Virus record (IMG/VR): IMGVR_UViG_3300030117_003223
Coordinates: 1 to 64,000 of that record
Strand: one strand, 5' to 3'
Length of the DNA: 64,000 bases
Source of the DNA: a virus
The notes beneath the pieces are model-generated. The model was not told where the DNA came from. It did no database searches and saw nothing but the letters and a program-made list of their open reading frames with translations. The translations under genes were made by a program, and so were the position numbers. Positions 1 through 6,851 of this stretch are shown here, piece by piece (position 1 is the stretch's first letter; every line of letters starts with the position of its first letter).

Positions 1-157
1 CCCACCCCAAAGTCAAAACACCAACTAGTTCACCACGAAGATGACATCCCAAAAAGTGTTTTGTAAGTTTAGGCATAATCTTAGAATAATGCAAAGATTG
101 TATAAAGTCCGTTGCTTGTGACCTAGAAATCTCTTTTATCACAAAATTATATTTCAA
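1..157 (-). CDS. Partial Mom-like / GNAT-like protein, runs off the left edge
   Basis: Only the N-terminal ~50 residues are inside the window. The frame is open from position 157 to the edge. It reads ...ISRSQATDFIQSLHYSKIMP, then a segment with GELVGVLTLGWG. The pattern 'HYS-x-x-MP ... G-x-L-VGV-x-x-G' resembles the Mom family of DNA adenine modification enzymes (GNAT-type fold). The favoured start is a TTG at 157-155 whose last two bases overlap the gp47 stop (TTGA, 4-nt overlap), with an AGGA about 9 nt upstream. A GTG at 142-140 has no ribosome site. T4-like phages usually carry gp46 near here, so this gene is an insertion relative to that order. The family call is tentative because most of the protein is missing. 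Confidence 0.5.
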   Translation of the reverse strand, partial: MKYNFVIKEISRSQATDFIQSLHYSKIMPKLTKHFLGCHLRGELVGVLTLGW

Positions 158-1209
158 AGTTCTAAATCCTGTGCCTCAGTGTATAGTGAACGCATGGTAT
201 TCTTGAGTCTATCCTTATCCATCGTAACGTCCAACTCATCTATATATTTCTCTAGTAGAGTCATTGTATCCTCTGTGTTCTCAACAATATCATCCGATAC
301 ATTCTCTGCATCCAGTTCAGAGAAGTCCTCAATAATCTTTACTTCATGTGCATCAGCCTGTAGAAGTTTGTCCACGAACTTATCGAACTGATAAAGGTCT
401 TTCTTGTTCACCACAATAACCTTCACATACATGTCCTTGAACTTAGACATGTCATATTCCGTATAATCTGTTGTAGTATCGTCATAGTAAACTTTCTCAA
501 AGAGACGATACGGGTTGACAATACGTTCTAGTTCTCGCGTGTCTGTATCAAAGATGTGAAACCCGCGAGGGTCTTCATAGTCACTCCAGTAAATCTCATA
601 TGGTGTGCCAAGATAATAGATATGTCCATCATCAGACTTGTGGTGAAAGTGACCACTCATTACTATGTCAAACCTCTGAAAACTTTCTTTATCATATGCA
701 CCATCAGCAAACTGCCCCTTATGCATTTCAAACCCGTTCACCTCTAGATGACCCATCGCAATCTGAGCGGGTGAACGTGATAGCGCAGTCATAGACTCAT
801 CGTAGTTGTTTGCGTTTATCCAAGGAATGAACTGAATAGGAACACCATCAAACTCGACAACCTCTGGACCTGTGTAGATGTTGCACCTGTCTCTACCGAC
901 AAGTTCTTCCATAGAGTTTACTTCGTTTGTGTTCTTGTAATAAGTGTCATGGTTGCCAATGATGATATGTAAGTCGATACCCAACTCTGCAAAACGATTG
1001 ATGAACCGTTGACGGAAATCGTTAGCAATCTTAAAACTAATAAACTTGCGTCTGTCTACTACATCACCAAGGTGAACACACGTAGTTATACCCCTCTTCT
1101 CCAACTCTGGAAAAAAGATATCGTCGTAAAATTTATAGAAGTAATCATTCACATTCTGGTTATCATTACGAGCACCAAAATGAGTATCCGTTACGAGTGC
1201 GATTTTCAA
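154..1209 (-). CDS. 47: Recombination endonuclease subunit gp47 (SbcD/Mre11-like)
   Basis: This is the nuclease half of the gp46/gp47 complex, which resects DNA ends for recombination-dependent replication. The 351 residues carry the metallophosphoesterase motifs in order: DTHFG (8-12), GDVVDRR (48-54), GNHD (85-88), GH (153-154) and GHFHH (186-190), which bind two metal ions. Length matches T4 gp47 (about 340). The start is TTG at 1209-1207, directly after the gp55 stop; an AGAGGA lies about 9-10 nt upstream and the protein would otherwise lose its first metal motif, so the rare start is well supported. It is probably cotranscribed with gp55 from the promoter at 1801-1829. gp46 is not in the window. 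Confidence 0.95.
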   Translation of the reverse strand: MKIALVTDTHFGARNDNQNVNDYFYKFYDDIFFPELEKRGITTCVHLGDVVDRRKFISFKIANDFRQRFINRFAELGIDLHIIIGNHDTYYKNTNEVNSMEELVGRDRCNIYTGPEVVEFDGVPIQFIPWINANNYDESMTALSRSPAQIAMGHLEVNGFEMHKGQFADGAYDKESFQRFDIVMSGHFHHKSDDGHIYYLGTPYEIYWSDYEDPRGFHIFDTDTRELERIVNPYRLFEKVYYDDTTTDYTEYDMSKFKDMYVKVIVVNKKDLYQFDKFVDKLLQADAHEVKIIEDFSELDAENVSDDIVENTEDTMTLLEKYIDELDVTMDKDRLKNTMRSLYTEAQDLEL

Positions 1210-1776
1210 CTAATCGTATCCTCTAACTGCATCTGTTTCATCTTCTTCCATGAACCGTTCTAGACCAGACTTCTTTTTTTCTGTCTTTTTATTCTTTGGT
1301 TTGTACACATCCTCATCGGGAAGATTATCTATAGCCCAACCCTGTGGAACTTGATAAGACCTATCATCGCTCGCCATGGTAGTCCAAGATTGATGGTCTG
1401 TTTGTTCTATAACTTTATTCTTGATGTGTGTTTGTTTTTTCTCTCTTTGAATCCTTCTGAGAAATGCGTAATAGATAATCTGTGTAAAATACGCAAATGG
1501 GTTCTTTGATTTCTCTGGGTCAAAGTTTGACGCATACTGCAAACAATTTTCTATACCATCAGAAATCATTTCCTCTTTATATGTATAGTTAATAAAGTTA
1601 GGTCGATATGAAAGGTGTGTTGCGATCTTTAGAAAACACTCACCAATGTAATTAGTCACAGGTGGTCTTTCTTTACCGTCACCCTCAGCGACCTTACATT
1701 TATCTTTCCACTCGGACATTGCCTGTAGAAAAACTTTGTTATCTACGTAATGCTCACCTTTTTTTCTTTTAGCCAT
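1210..1776 (-). CDS. 55: Late-transcription sigma factor gp55
   Basis: A minimal sigma factor that directs host RNA polymerase to TATAAATA late promoters. The protein has 188 residues, close to T4 gp55 (185). Residues about 66-113 form the region-2-like segment, with an acidic helix, then FDPEKSKNPFAYFTQI and a basic RRIQREKK stretch; sigma regions 3 and 4 are absent, as expected. ATG at 1776 follows a TAAGGAG ribosome site. A sigma70-like promoter lies 25-50 bp upstream, so gp55 can be made before late transcription begins. The many late octamers in this window are its predicted targets. Confidence 0.93.
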   Translation of the reverse strand: MAKRKKGEHYVDNKVFLQAMSEWKDKCKVAEGDGKERPPVTNYIGECFLKIATHLSYRPNFINYTYKEEMISDGIENCLQYASNFDPEKSKNPFAYFTQIIYYAFLRRIQREKKQTHIKNKVIEQTDHQSWTTMASDDRSYQVPQGWAIDNLPDEDVYKPKNKKTEKKKSGLERFMEEDETDAVRGYD

Positions 1777-1800
1777 GACTACTCCTTATAAAGTTCTTTC

Positions 1801-1829
1801 ACAATACCATGCGCGAGTATATTTGTCAA
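1801..1829 (-). promoter_or_regulatory. Sigma70-like promoter for gp55-gp47
   Basis: On the minus strand TTGACA (1829-1824) and TATTGT (1806-1801) are separated by 17 bp, about 25 bp upstream of the gp55 ATG. This is the expected arrangement for an early or middle gene read by unmodified host polymerase. Confidence 0.7.
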
Positions 1830-1849
1830 GTACCAAAGGAGACTTGACA
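1824..1849. repeat. 8-bp inverted repeat joining two divergent -35 boxes
   Basis: TGTCAAGT (1824-1831) and ACTTGACA (1842-1849) are perfect inverted copies separated by 10 bp. Each arm contains the TTGACA -35 box of one of the two divergent promoters. A dyad placed here could be an operator, or could simply arise from two consensus -35 boxes facing outward. Confidence 0.6.
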
Positions 1850-1871
1850 TTATGAAAAATATGTGTATAAT
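1844..1871 (+). promoter_or_regulatory. Sigma70-like promoter facing rightward, antisense to the Sm-like gene
   Basis: TTGACA (1844-1849) and TATAAT (1866-1871) are separated by 16 bp, nearly a perfect consensus. No plus-strand gene lies downstream; a transcript would run antisense to the genes at 1888-2286 and 2283-3719. Consensus quality supports promoter activity; the function is unknown. Confidence 0.5.
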
Positions 1872-1887
1872 CAACTATGTTGAGGTT

Positions 1888-2286
1888 TCAGTGATAAATC
1901 TTATCTTCATTATCTTCTAGTTCCTCTAGAAGTTCTTCATATAACTCTTCGTTTTCAATCTCATCTAGCTCTCCCACATCAGGTGCTTCATTTATCCATG
2001 CATCATGTGCCTGTAGACATTTTTCATAATATATGCATAGTCCGGCTGAAGCCCTCGCAGTCAAAATAATTTTTGATTTTTCAATCTCAAAATATTTTTG
2101 CTCTGTAAAAGGTTGCACCCATCTTGTGAGCGCAAGAGATTCTGTCATAGCACCTCTATTAATTTTAGGTACAACATTCATAAGCAAAGGATTACAAATC
2201 TCATAGTGCGTATCATAATCAGTCATCTCGCAGATGATGTTTTCACCACTGACTAGTTTTATGACTTTATATTCCGTATCTATCAT
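1888..2286 (-). CDS. Sm-like (LSm/Hfq-fold) phage protein, putative
   Basis: 132 residues, opening with YKVIKLVSGENIICEM, followed by an NPLLMNVVP-type strand and a W-x-x-PF-T segment, and ending in a very acidic tail rich in Glu-Leu. Marine T4-like phages commonly carry small proteins with this 'VKLVSGE-x-I-x-x-E ... NP ... PF' pattern, often annotated as Sm-like. An RNA-binding role is a guess from that fold resemblance. The start overlaps the uvsW stop by 4 nt (ATGA type), so it is translationally coupled to uvsW. A strong plus-strand promoter at 1844-1871 points into it antisense. Confidence 0.6.
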   Translation of the reverse strand: MIDTEYKVIKLVSGENIICEMTDYDTHYEICNPLLMNVVPKINRGAMTESLALTRWVQPFTEQKYFEIEKSKIILTARASAGLCIYYEKCLQAHDAWINEAPDVGELDEIENEELYEELLEELEDNEDKIYH

Positions 2287-3719
2287 TTTAGTTTTACCTT
2301 GCTAATTTCATAATCAAACTGTTCACTGTTGTAAATATTTAGTCGCTCTGTGAAGTGTCTCAACGTATAATTGTCTTTTCCTAAGTCATCAGCGATATCA
2401 AATATTAAAACTGAATCCTTACCTGATGATATACGCAACCCTCTCCCGATAGATTGGAGCACTCGTATTTTTGATTTTGATGGACTGGCGAGCACGATAT
2501 TATTAATGTTGCGAATATTAATCCCAGTAGAAAAAGTACCGTAGCTTGCAATGGTAGTAGATGATATGGAGTTATCAACAATACCACGAATTTCTTCACG
2601 CTGTTCAGCGCTCGTTGCACCATAGACAAAATGGACATTTTCTTTCCCCTTCATTCCCTCATATAGAACTTTACCATGTTTCTCTACTAACTGAAACAAA
2701 CATAGAGTATTCCCATTAAGATGCTGTAAAAGATTACAGCAAAAATCAATTCTTTTTTTGTTGGTAACAATATAATCCAACTCTTCAGCATAAGTCATCT
2801 TTTCTCTAATATTAGGATGTTTAAGAACTATACACTTTATTTTGAGATTTGCAAGTGACTTGCTTTCTATAAGTTTTTTAGTTGACGTAACTTTTTCTAC
2901 AGGACCAAACAATCCCTCCAATACAAGTCTATGTGTCTGTGTCCCATCAAGTGTGCCCGTAAATCCAAACCTGTATTTACAACCATGCAGTTTGGTCATG
3001 ATTCCTGTGAGAGACTTTGCCTTAAACATATGTGCCTCGTCACCAATCACACACCCAAACTGCTCAAAGTATTTTTTGGGCATCTTATATAAAGATTGCC
3101 ACGTTGATATCACAACATCTCTCTCTACCTTTGTTGTATATCCCTGATATACTTTCTGACAATAAGTTCTGGGTGACCATCCGTAATCTTCAAAGTCACT
3201 GTACATCTGCTCCACCAGAGAAGTGGTGGGAACCAGAATGAGTGTCTTGAGTCCTGCCATGTGGTAGTAACGAACTAATGAATATATTATAAGTGATTTA
3301 CCAGATGCAGTAGGACTAAGAATGAGGGCACGATCCACTCCAACGGCATGAGAGAAAGCTTGAATTTGGTAATCTCGTACTTTGATGGATTTACCTTGCG
3401 ATTTGGGTTTGAGACTTTTGATAAACCCTCTAGAGACCGTATCCACAACATTCCGCTCATTTCTTACTCCCTCTTCTAATTTATATTCTATGTTGTTATC
3501 ACCACAGTATTTTATGATGTAGTCAAGAAGTCCAACATATATCTCACCATTTGCAGGCGAGAAAAGTCTTATCTTACCATCCCAAATACGTTTACGATAC
3601 ATGGGCATGAACTTAGCGCCAGGCACTTCAAACGTAAAGAACTCAGTAAGTTCACGTCGAGTAGATTCAGACATGCCATCTAGTATTAGATAGACTTCAT
3701 TCTTTTTAGATATGTGCAT
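2283..3719 (-). CDS. uvsW: DNA/RNA helicase UvsW
   Basis: Superfamily 2 helicase that unwinds R-loops and branched recombination intermediates and helps switch T4 from origin-dependent to recombination-dependent replication. Counting from the longest start at 3749, it has an N-terminal UvsW domain (about 11-100, with FF-x-F and WDGKIRL), Walker A SPTASGKS (145-152), DEAH (237-240), FTGTLDG (263-269) and a C-terminal motif VI-like SIGRGLR. The start at 3719 (MHISKKNEV) matches the T4 UvsW N-terminus best and overlaps the upstream gene by only 14 nt. ATG at 3743 and GTG at 3749 are alternatives, and none of the three has a strong ribosome site. Confidence 0.93.
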   Translation of the reverse strand: MHISKKNEVYLILDGMSESTRRELTEFFTFEVPGAKFMPMYRKRIWDGKIRLFSPANGEIYVGLLDYIIKYCGDNNIEYKLEEGVRNERNVVDTVSRGFIKSLKPKSQGKSIKVRDYQIQAFSHAVGVDRALILSPTASGKSLIIYSLVRYYHMAGLKTLILVPTTSLVEQMYSDFEDYGWSPRTYCQKVYQGYTTKVERDVVISTWQSLYKMPKKYFEQFGCVIGDEAHMFKAKSLTGIMTKLHGCKYRFGFTGTLDGTQTHRLVLEGLFGPVEKVTSTKKLIESKSLANLKIKCIVLKHPNIREKMTYAEELDYIVTNKKRIDFCCNLLQHLNGNTLCLFQLVEKHGKVLYEGMKGKENVHFVYGATSAEQREEIRGIVDNSISSTTIASYGTFSTGINIRNINNIVLASPSKSKIRVLQSIGRGLRISSGKDSVLIFDIADDLGKDNYTLRHFTERLNIYNSEQFDYEISKVKLK

Positions 3720-4302
3720 TTTGTAATGTGTTTGGTTCACCATATTCACCGCGAACTAATATGTTCCATGATATACTCATACGGTCCTCTGGGGTAGGGG
3801 GAACCCAATGCATGAGCCAAGATGGAAAGATAAGTGCAGAGTTTACCTGAGATTTAAATTCCACCATACTTGAGTTGTCGGCATTTGGTGTATTTCTGGG
3901 TTTAAAATATGATGCACTTGGTCTTGGGTCAAAAAATTGAATTGGTGACCCGCTCTTCAAATAGTATACTCCAGATAAAATATTATTAGAGTGTGTATGG
4001 GGTGCATGAGATTCTCCCTTTTTTAATTCATTACCCCACATGTTAGTCATCTCAACACTGTCAAATTCGTACCCATCTCTTTTTAATATTTGGTCAGTCA
4101 ATACCATAATTTGATTTACAAGTGGTTTGAAAAATGATATTTTATGGAGAGTATCGTCTCTAGTAGTTGGTCCACCTTCATCCCAACCATTACAACACTT
4201 CTTAATATAGTTTGTCATATGTTTTCTATCATACTCACTCAAATCCAGAAGCAGCACATGAATGTTTGTTGGAAAACACTTGTGTGTAATTACATCAACC
4301 AT
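3706..4302 (-). CDS. 2OG-Fe(II) oxygenase, TIGR02466-type
   Basis: Predicted 2-oxoglutarate/iron dioxygenase. The sequence shows HAPHTHSNN near residues 99-107, SGVYYLKSG, then FPSWLMHW (distal His near 165) and an R-M-S-I-S-W-N strand whose Arg (near 174) would hold 2-oxoglutarate. This is the signature of the small oxygenase family common in marine T4-like phages; its substrate is unknown. Start chosen at ATG 4302 because GGAG lies 9 nt upstream; the longer ATG at 4317 overlaps the upstream gene more and has no ribosome site. It sits in a run of oxygenase and radical SAM genes between uvsW and uvsY. Confidence 0.82.
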   Translation of the reverse strand: MVDVITHKCFPTNIHVLLLDLSEYDRKHMTNYIKKCCNGWDEGGPTTRDDTLHKISFFKPLVNQIMVLTDQILKRDGYEFDSVEMTNMWGNELKKGESHAPHTHSNNILSGVYYLKSGSPIQFFDPRPSASYFKPRNTPNADNSSMVEFKSQVNSALIFPSWLMHWVPPTPEDRMSISWNILVRGEYGEPNTLQNAHI

Positions 4303-4850
4303 GATACGATACTCCATCTAGTTCCTTTTGTGACAACCTCTGCTCCATGCGGGAACATAAAATTAGATGGGAACACTACAGAAGACCTAGCTTTAGGTTT
4401 GATTCTCTTAGTCGCGACTGTAAATTCGCCTCCCTCATAATCATCGTTTAGATACAACAAAACAGTCGCGTGTGGATATCCGTAGTGTTGTCCATGACTA
4501 TGATGAATGCTATCATAATGTTTAGACATAAATCCTCCCTCTGAGTATCGGTTAATGCGAAAGTCAGTAACGTGTTGCACAGAAAAATATGGATGGTCTG
4601 CCATGTACATTTCTATAGAATCTATAAAACACTTTTTAAGGGGTTCATATAATTCGTGTGTATTACGAATCCAAAACTCATCCATATTTACTCGTTCATT
4701 AGAATCCTCTAAAGATAAATTACTACCATCTCTTGCAAATCCAGATTTTTCAAAATTAAGATTTGATTTCATAACCCTGTCAGATAGACTTTGGGAAACT
4801 ACGTTTGTATACACTCCAATAAACTTTGAAATATTATAATCAATGTCCAT
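4290..4850 (-). CDS. Prolyl-4-hydroxylase-like 2OG-Fe(II) oxygenase
   Basis: A second, different dioxygenase. Seen directly: a double-stranded beta-helix pattern with HYD (H111-x-D113), a LYLNDDYEGGEF core strand, then FPSNFMFPHGAE (H168) and R178 in TRWSIVSW. H-x-D...H...R is the iron and 2OG site of the P4Hc family. Family members hydroxylate proline or lysine in proteins or small molecules; the substrate here is unknown. ATG 4850 with AAAGG about 9 nt upstream is preferred over GTG 4856. It overlaps the SPASM-like gene upstream by 11 nt and the next oxygenase downstream by 13 nt, so all are translated from one message. Confidence 0.85.
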   Translation of the reverse strand: MDIDYNISKFIGVYTNVVSQSLSDRVMKSNLNFEKSGFARDGSNLSLEDSNERVNMDEFWIRNTHELYEPLKKCFIDSIEMYMADHPYFSVQHVTDFRINRYSEGGFMSKHYDSIHHSHGQHYGYPHATVLLYLNDDYEGGEFTVATKRIKPKARSSVVFPSNFMFPHGAEVVTKGTRWSIVSWLM

Positions 4851-5115
4851 TATCACACACCTTTAAACATATATCTGGCCATTCGTCTTCTTTGTTCTCT
4901 ATAACGTCGAAGAAATTTATCCACTCATCTGAAAATATTATCTCTTCAATTGAGTCAACGTTATCAATTTTTAGTCTCTCTTTATATAGAGAGGATATCA
5001 AACCGTGTTTGGGGTCACTCCCATCGTTGACACGGGTATAACAACAGGGTAATATATAACCTGATGGATGTTGACTTAAAGAACAATCTCGCTCAAGACA
5101 CTCTGGTTTTTTCAT
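4840..5115 (-). CDS. Stand-alone SPASM-like Cys-rich protein, partner of the radical SAM gene at 5112-5663
   Basis: 91 residues with Cys at 6 and 11, a GYILPCCYT core and a C-terminal C-x-x-x-C near the end (CLKVC). In single-chain radical SAM/SPASM enzymes this is the C-terminal auxiliary-cluster domain ('G-x-x-x-PCC'). Here it is a separate gene starting by an ATGA overlap with the radical SAM gene, so the two are likely made together and act as one enzyme. The same split occurs in the pair at 34464-35424. Function of the pair is unknown. A sequencing frameshift is unlikely because the split recurs in a divergent paralogue and the second gene has a clean start. Confidence 0.75.
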   Translation of the reverse strand: MKKPECLERDCSLSQHPSGYILPCCYTRVNDGSDPKHGLISSLYKERLKIDNVDSIEEIIFSDEWINFFDVIENKEDEWPDICLKVCDNGH

Positions 5116-5663
5116 GTCGGACCACTTTTAAAAGTTCTGGGTTCTCTAGTTAAAAAGGTCATACCCTTTGATAACGACTTAGCTTCTTTAATATGGTCTT
5201 TATTATAATCAAACACTAGGTATTGCCACACCACGTTCATCCCCATATCAACAGCCATCTTCATTACTTCAAAAAGTTTTACACCATCTTGATTAACTCT
5301 GTACTTATGACTCTCCTCTGGTAGTCCATCTAAACCAAAATACCAAGTTGCATTTGGGTTAGCATTGAACGCTTTAACATACCAATCCATACTTTTATGA
5401 GAGGCAGCATTGTGAACTGTAACCACTTTATTTTTGCAGTAGTTTAAAAACTCAATAAATTTTGGATGAAATACAGGGTCAGATACACCACCACAAAATT
5501 CTAACCCATCAAAAAAATTACAGACCTTTACAAAATCCTCAAAGGGCATATCCTGACCATGTATATGCCAACCAAGATTTTTATAAATGGTTCTTCTACA
5601 CTCTGGACATGCAAGGGTGCATCTTGTAGTTATGTCAAGATTTATTTTTCGGCGGTCAATCAT
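5112..5663 (-). CDS. Radical SAM enzyme, catalytic domain only
   Basis: 183 residues. C-x-x-x-C-x-x-C (C15, C19, C22, TRCTLACPEC) binds the 4Fe-4S cluster that cleaves S-adenosylmethionine; EFCGGVSDP (about 55-63) occupies the GGE-motif position, and later beta strands include VTVHNAASH and WYFGLDGLPEESH. The protein stops where a C-terminal SPASM domain would begin, and that domain is encoded by the overlapping gene downstream. The segment GLDGLPEESHKYR-x-NQDG is almost identical in the paralogue at 34777-35424, so the two arose by duplication. Substrate unknown. Confidence 0.85.
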   Translation of the reverse strand: MIDRRKINLDITTRCTLACPECRRTIYKNLGWHIHGQDMPFEDFVKVCNFFDGLEFCGGVSDPVFHPKFIEFLNYCKNKVVTVHNAASHKSMDWYVKAFNANPNATWYFGLDGLPEESHKYRVNQDGVKLFEVMKMAVDMGMNVVWQYLVFDYNKDHIKEAKSLSKGMTFLTREPRTFKSGPT

Positions 5664-5667
5664 AAAC

Positions 5668-6099
5668 TTAGATCATTCCTGCCTCAAACTTCTTCCAATC
5701 AGTTGCGTTACGAATGTCCCACCCACGATTATCAATAGACTTAATAACGCCCTTACAATAATCTACACATGACTCAAAATATCCAATCTTATTTTGTATT
5801 CGTAGGATATCATCATCTGACTGTATGTACATCTGTAAGTCTGTCTTCATAACTTTTATGTCGAATGGTTTCGCGGCATAGACCTTTGCATCTGCCTTAC
5901 CACCATAGTACTCCCACTTCTCACGGTACATCTGTTGGTGGTCTGTTCTCGCTTTGATAAGTAACAGTTCAAACTCAGATTTCAAGTCTAACCATTTTTG
6001 TTTAATCATTTGATTCTTGAAAGATTCCTGATCTATATGTTCTTGATCAGTTATTGGTAGGTCTTCTTTTGCAATTTGTTTTAGAGTTTCTAAATCCAT
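5668..6099 (-). CDS. uvsY: Recombination mediator UvsY
   Basis: 143 residues, similar in length to T4 UvsY (137). It loads UvsX recombinase on gp32-coated single-stranded DNA. Landmarks: KWLDLKSEFELL, then REKWEYYGGKADAKVY, a charged helix with MYIQSDDDILRIQNKI, and the C-terminal FEAGMI, which parallels the FEAGK end of T4 UvsY. Position next to gp3 and upstream of uvsW is the standard marine T4-like order. Its leader is unusual: about 135 nt separate it from a late octamer, and that stretch appears to encode a structured RNA with a U-run just before the gene. Confidence 0.88.
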   Translation of the reverse strand: MDLETLKQIAKEDLPITDQEHIDQESFKNQMIKQKWLDLKSEFELLLIKARTDHQQMYREKWEYYGGKADAKVYAAKPFDIKVMKTDLQMYIQSDDDILRIQNKIGYFESCVDYCKGVIKSIDNRGWDIRNATDWKKFEAGMI

Positions 6100-6113
6100 T
6101 ATATCTCCATGAT

Positions 6114-6234
6114 AAAAAAAGTGAGCAGAGTTGATTACTCTCCTTGTGTATATTGACCCTAGTGAGGCTGCCGAGTAGTCACTAGATAATTAAGTCTCAG
6201 ATTTAATAAATGTTAAAGTTTATCGCATCTGCTC
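6114..6234 (-). ncRNA. Putative structured late RNA between gp3 and uvsY
   Basis: A late octamer (6247-6240) predicts +1 at 6234, five bases after it. The RNA would begin GAGCAGA (6234-6228) and its 3' part carries UCUGCUC (6129-6123), a perfect 7-bp closing stem, followed by AC and seven U (6120-6114). Inside are CUAGUGA (6185-6179) with UCACUAG (6165-6159), another perfect 7-bp stem, a weaker GAUAA/UUAUC pairing, and a competing AGAGU/ACUCU hairpin at 6127-6141 that shares bases with the closing stem. No open reading frame was found on either strand. It could be an independent small RNA, a regulated uvsY leader, or a terminator-controlled attenuator. It lacks T-arm features, so it is not a normal tRNA. 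Confidence 0.5.
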
Positions 6235-6239
6235 GTTTC

Positions 6240-6247
6240 TATTTATA
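6240..6247 (-). promoter_or_regulatory. Late promoter octamer in front of the putative RNA / uvsY
   Basis: Exact TATAAATA, immediately after the TAA stop of the gp3-position gene (stop at 6250-6248). Predicted start of transcription is 6234. Confidence 0.75.
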
Positions 6248-6838
6248 TTAACTAATCGCTTCAATCTCATAAATTGAATATGCAAAAGTTGCGCTAACTG
6301 AAACATACTCAACGTCCGTAGCTGCTTGAGTAAAATCCAATGCGTCTAGAGAGGTGGGATATAAGTCACGAAAGAAAACGTTAGCAACAGGATTGTTTTT
6401 ATTTGAAAGAATTGTTAGAGACGCATCAGAGAACATTCCTCTCACGGCGGTTGCTGGTTGCACGTCACCGATATCTGTGCTTGTGCCTACTGTCGTAGAT
6501 GGTGTTGCAGATGTAGTTGTACGAAAGTTTTTAAACTGATCTGTACTTTTTGGGAAACCAATCGCAGTAATCCACTCATGTATAGATAGATAGTTTTCTA
6601 AAAATTCATCACAAATAAATGATATCTGCAATGGGTCAAACGTAACTTTGTCTCCCATCATTGGTAGGTCAACAAGTCTTGTTGGTGAAAATGAATTACC
6701 CATGCTGATGGATGGAACCTGTGCAGACACAGTAAAAAACTCCACCTTTGGAAGTTGGTGAATATTAAACTTAAACTGTGTTGGACTCAGATAGTCTAAT
6801 TTATCAGGTTGTCGTTCTATTGCTGCGGTTATTGCCAT
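6248..6838 (-). CDS. Tail completion / tube-like protein at the gp3 position
   Basis: 196 residues starting MAITAAIERQPDKLDYLSPT. The middle reads TFDPLQISFICDEFLENY-x-x-IHEWI and the end SVSATFAYSIYEI, a layout typical of tail-tube-fold proteins (tube, terminator and tube-initiator types). In marine T4-like phages the gene between gp23 and uvsY is usually annotated gp3, the tail completion and sheath stabiliser protein; gp54-like tube initiator is the main alternative. ATG at 6838 is used because any upstream start would translate the gp23 terminator. There is no ribosome site; the late octamer lies exactly five bases upstream, predicting a leaderless message. Confidence 0.72.
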   Translation of the reverse strand: MAITAAIERQPDKLDYLSPTQFKFNIHQLPKVEFFTVSAQVPSISMGNSFSPTRLVDLPMMGDKVTFDPLQISFICDEFLENYLSIHEWITAIGFPKSTDQFKNFRTTTSATPSTTVGTSTDIGDVQPATAVRGMFSDASLTILSNKNNPVANVFFRDLYPTSLDALDFTQAATDVEYVSVSATFAYSIYEIEAIS

Positions 6839-6843
6839 AATAG

Positions 6844-6851
6844 TATTTATA
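6844..6851 (-). promoter_or_regulatory. Late promoter octamer, leaderless type
   Basis: TATAAATA followed by five bases (CTATT) and then ATG at 6838. With T4 late initiation expected six bases after the octamer, +1 falls on the A of the start codon. The octamer overlaps the end of the U-tract of the gp23 terminator. Confidence 0.75.

Noticed and set aside
4840-5663. Radical SAM split as a sequencing frameshift.
   Set aside because: The second gene has a clean ATGA start and an independent paralogous pair is split at the same place.
6123-6234. Reading the gp3-uvsY RNA as a tRNA, because a 7-bp closing stem is followed by an unpaired A.
   Set aside because: No T-loop (TTCRA) or plausible D-arm, and the internal stem has a 13-base loop; total length is too long without an intron.
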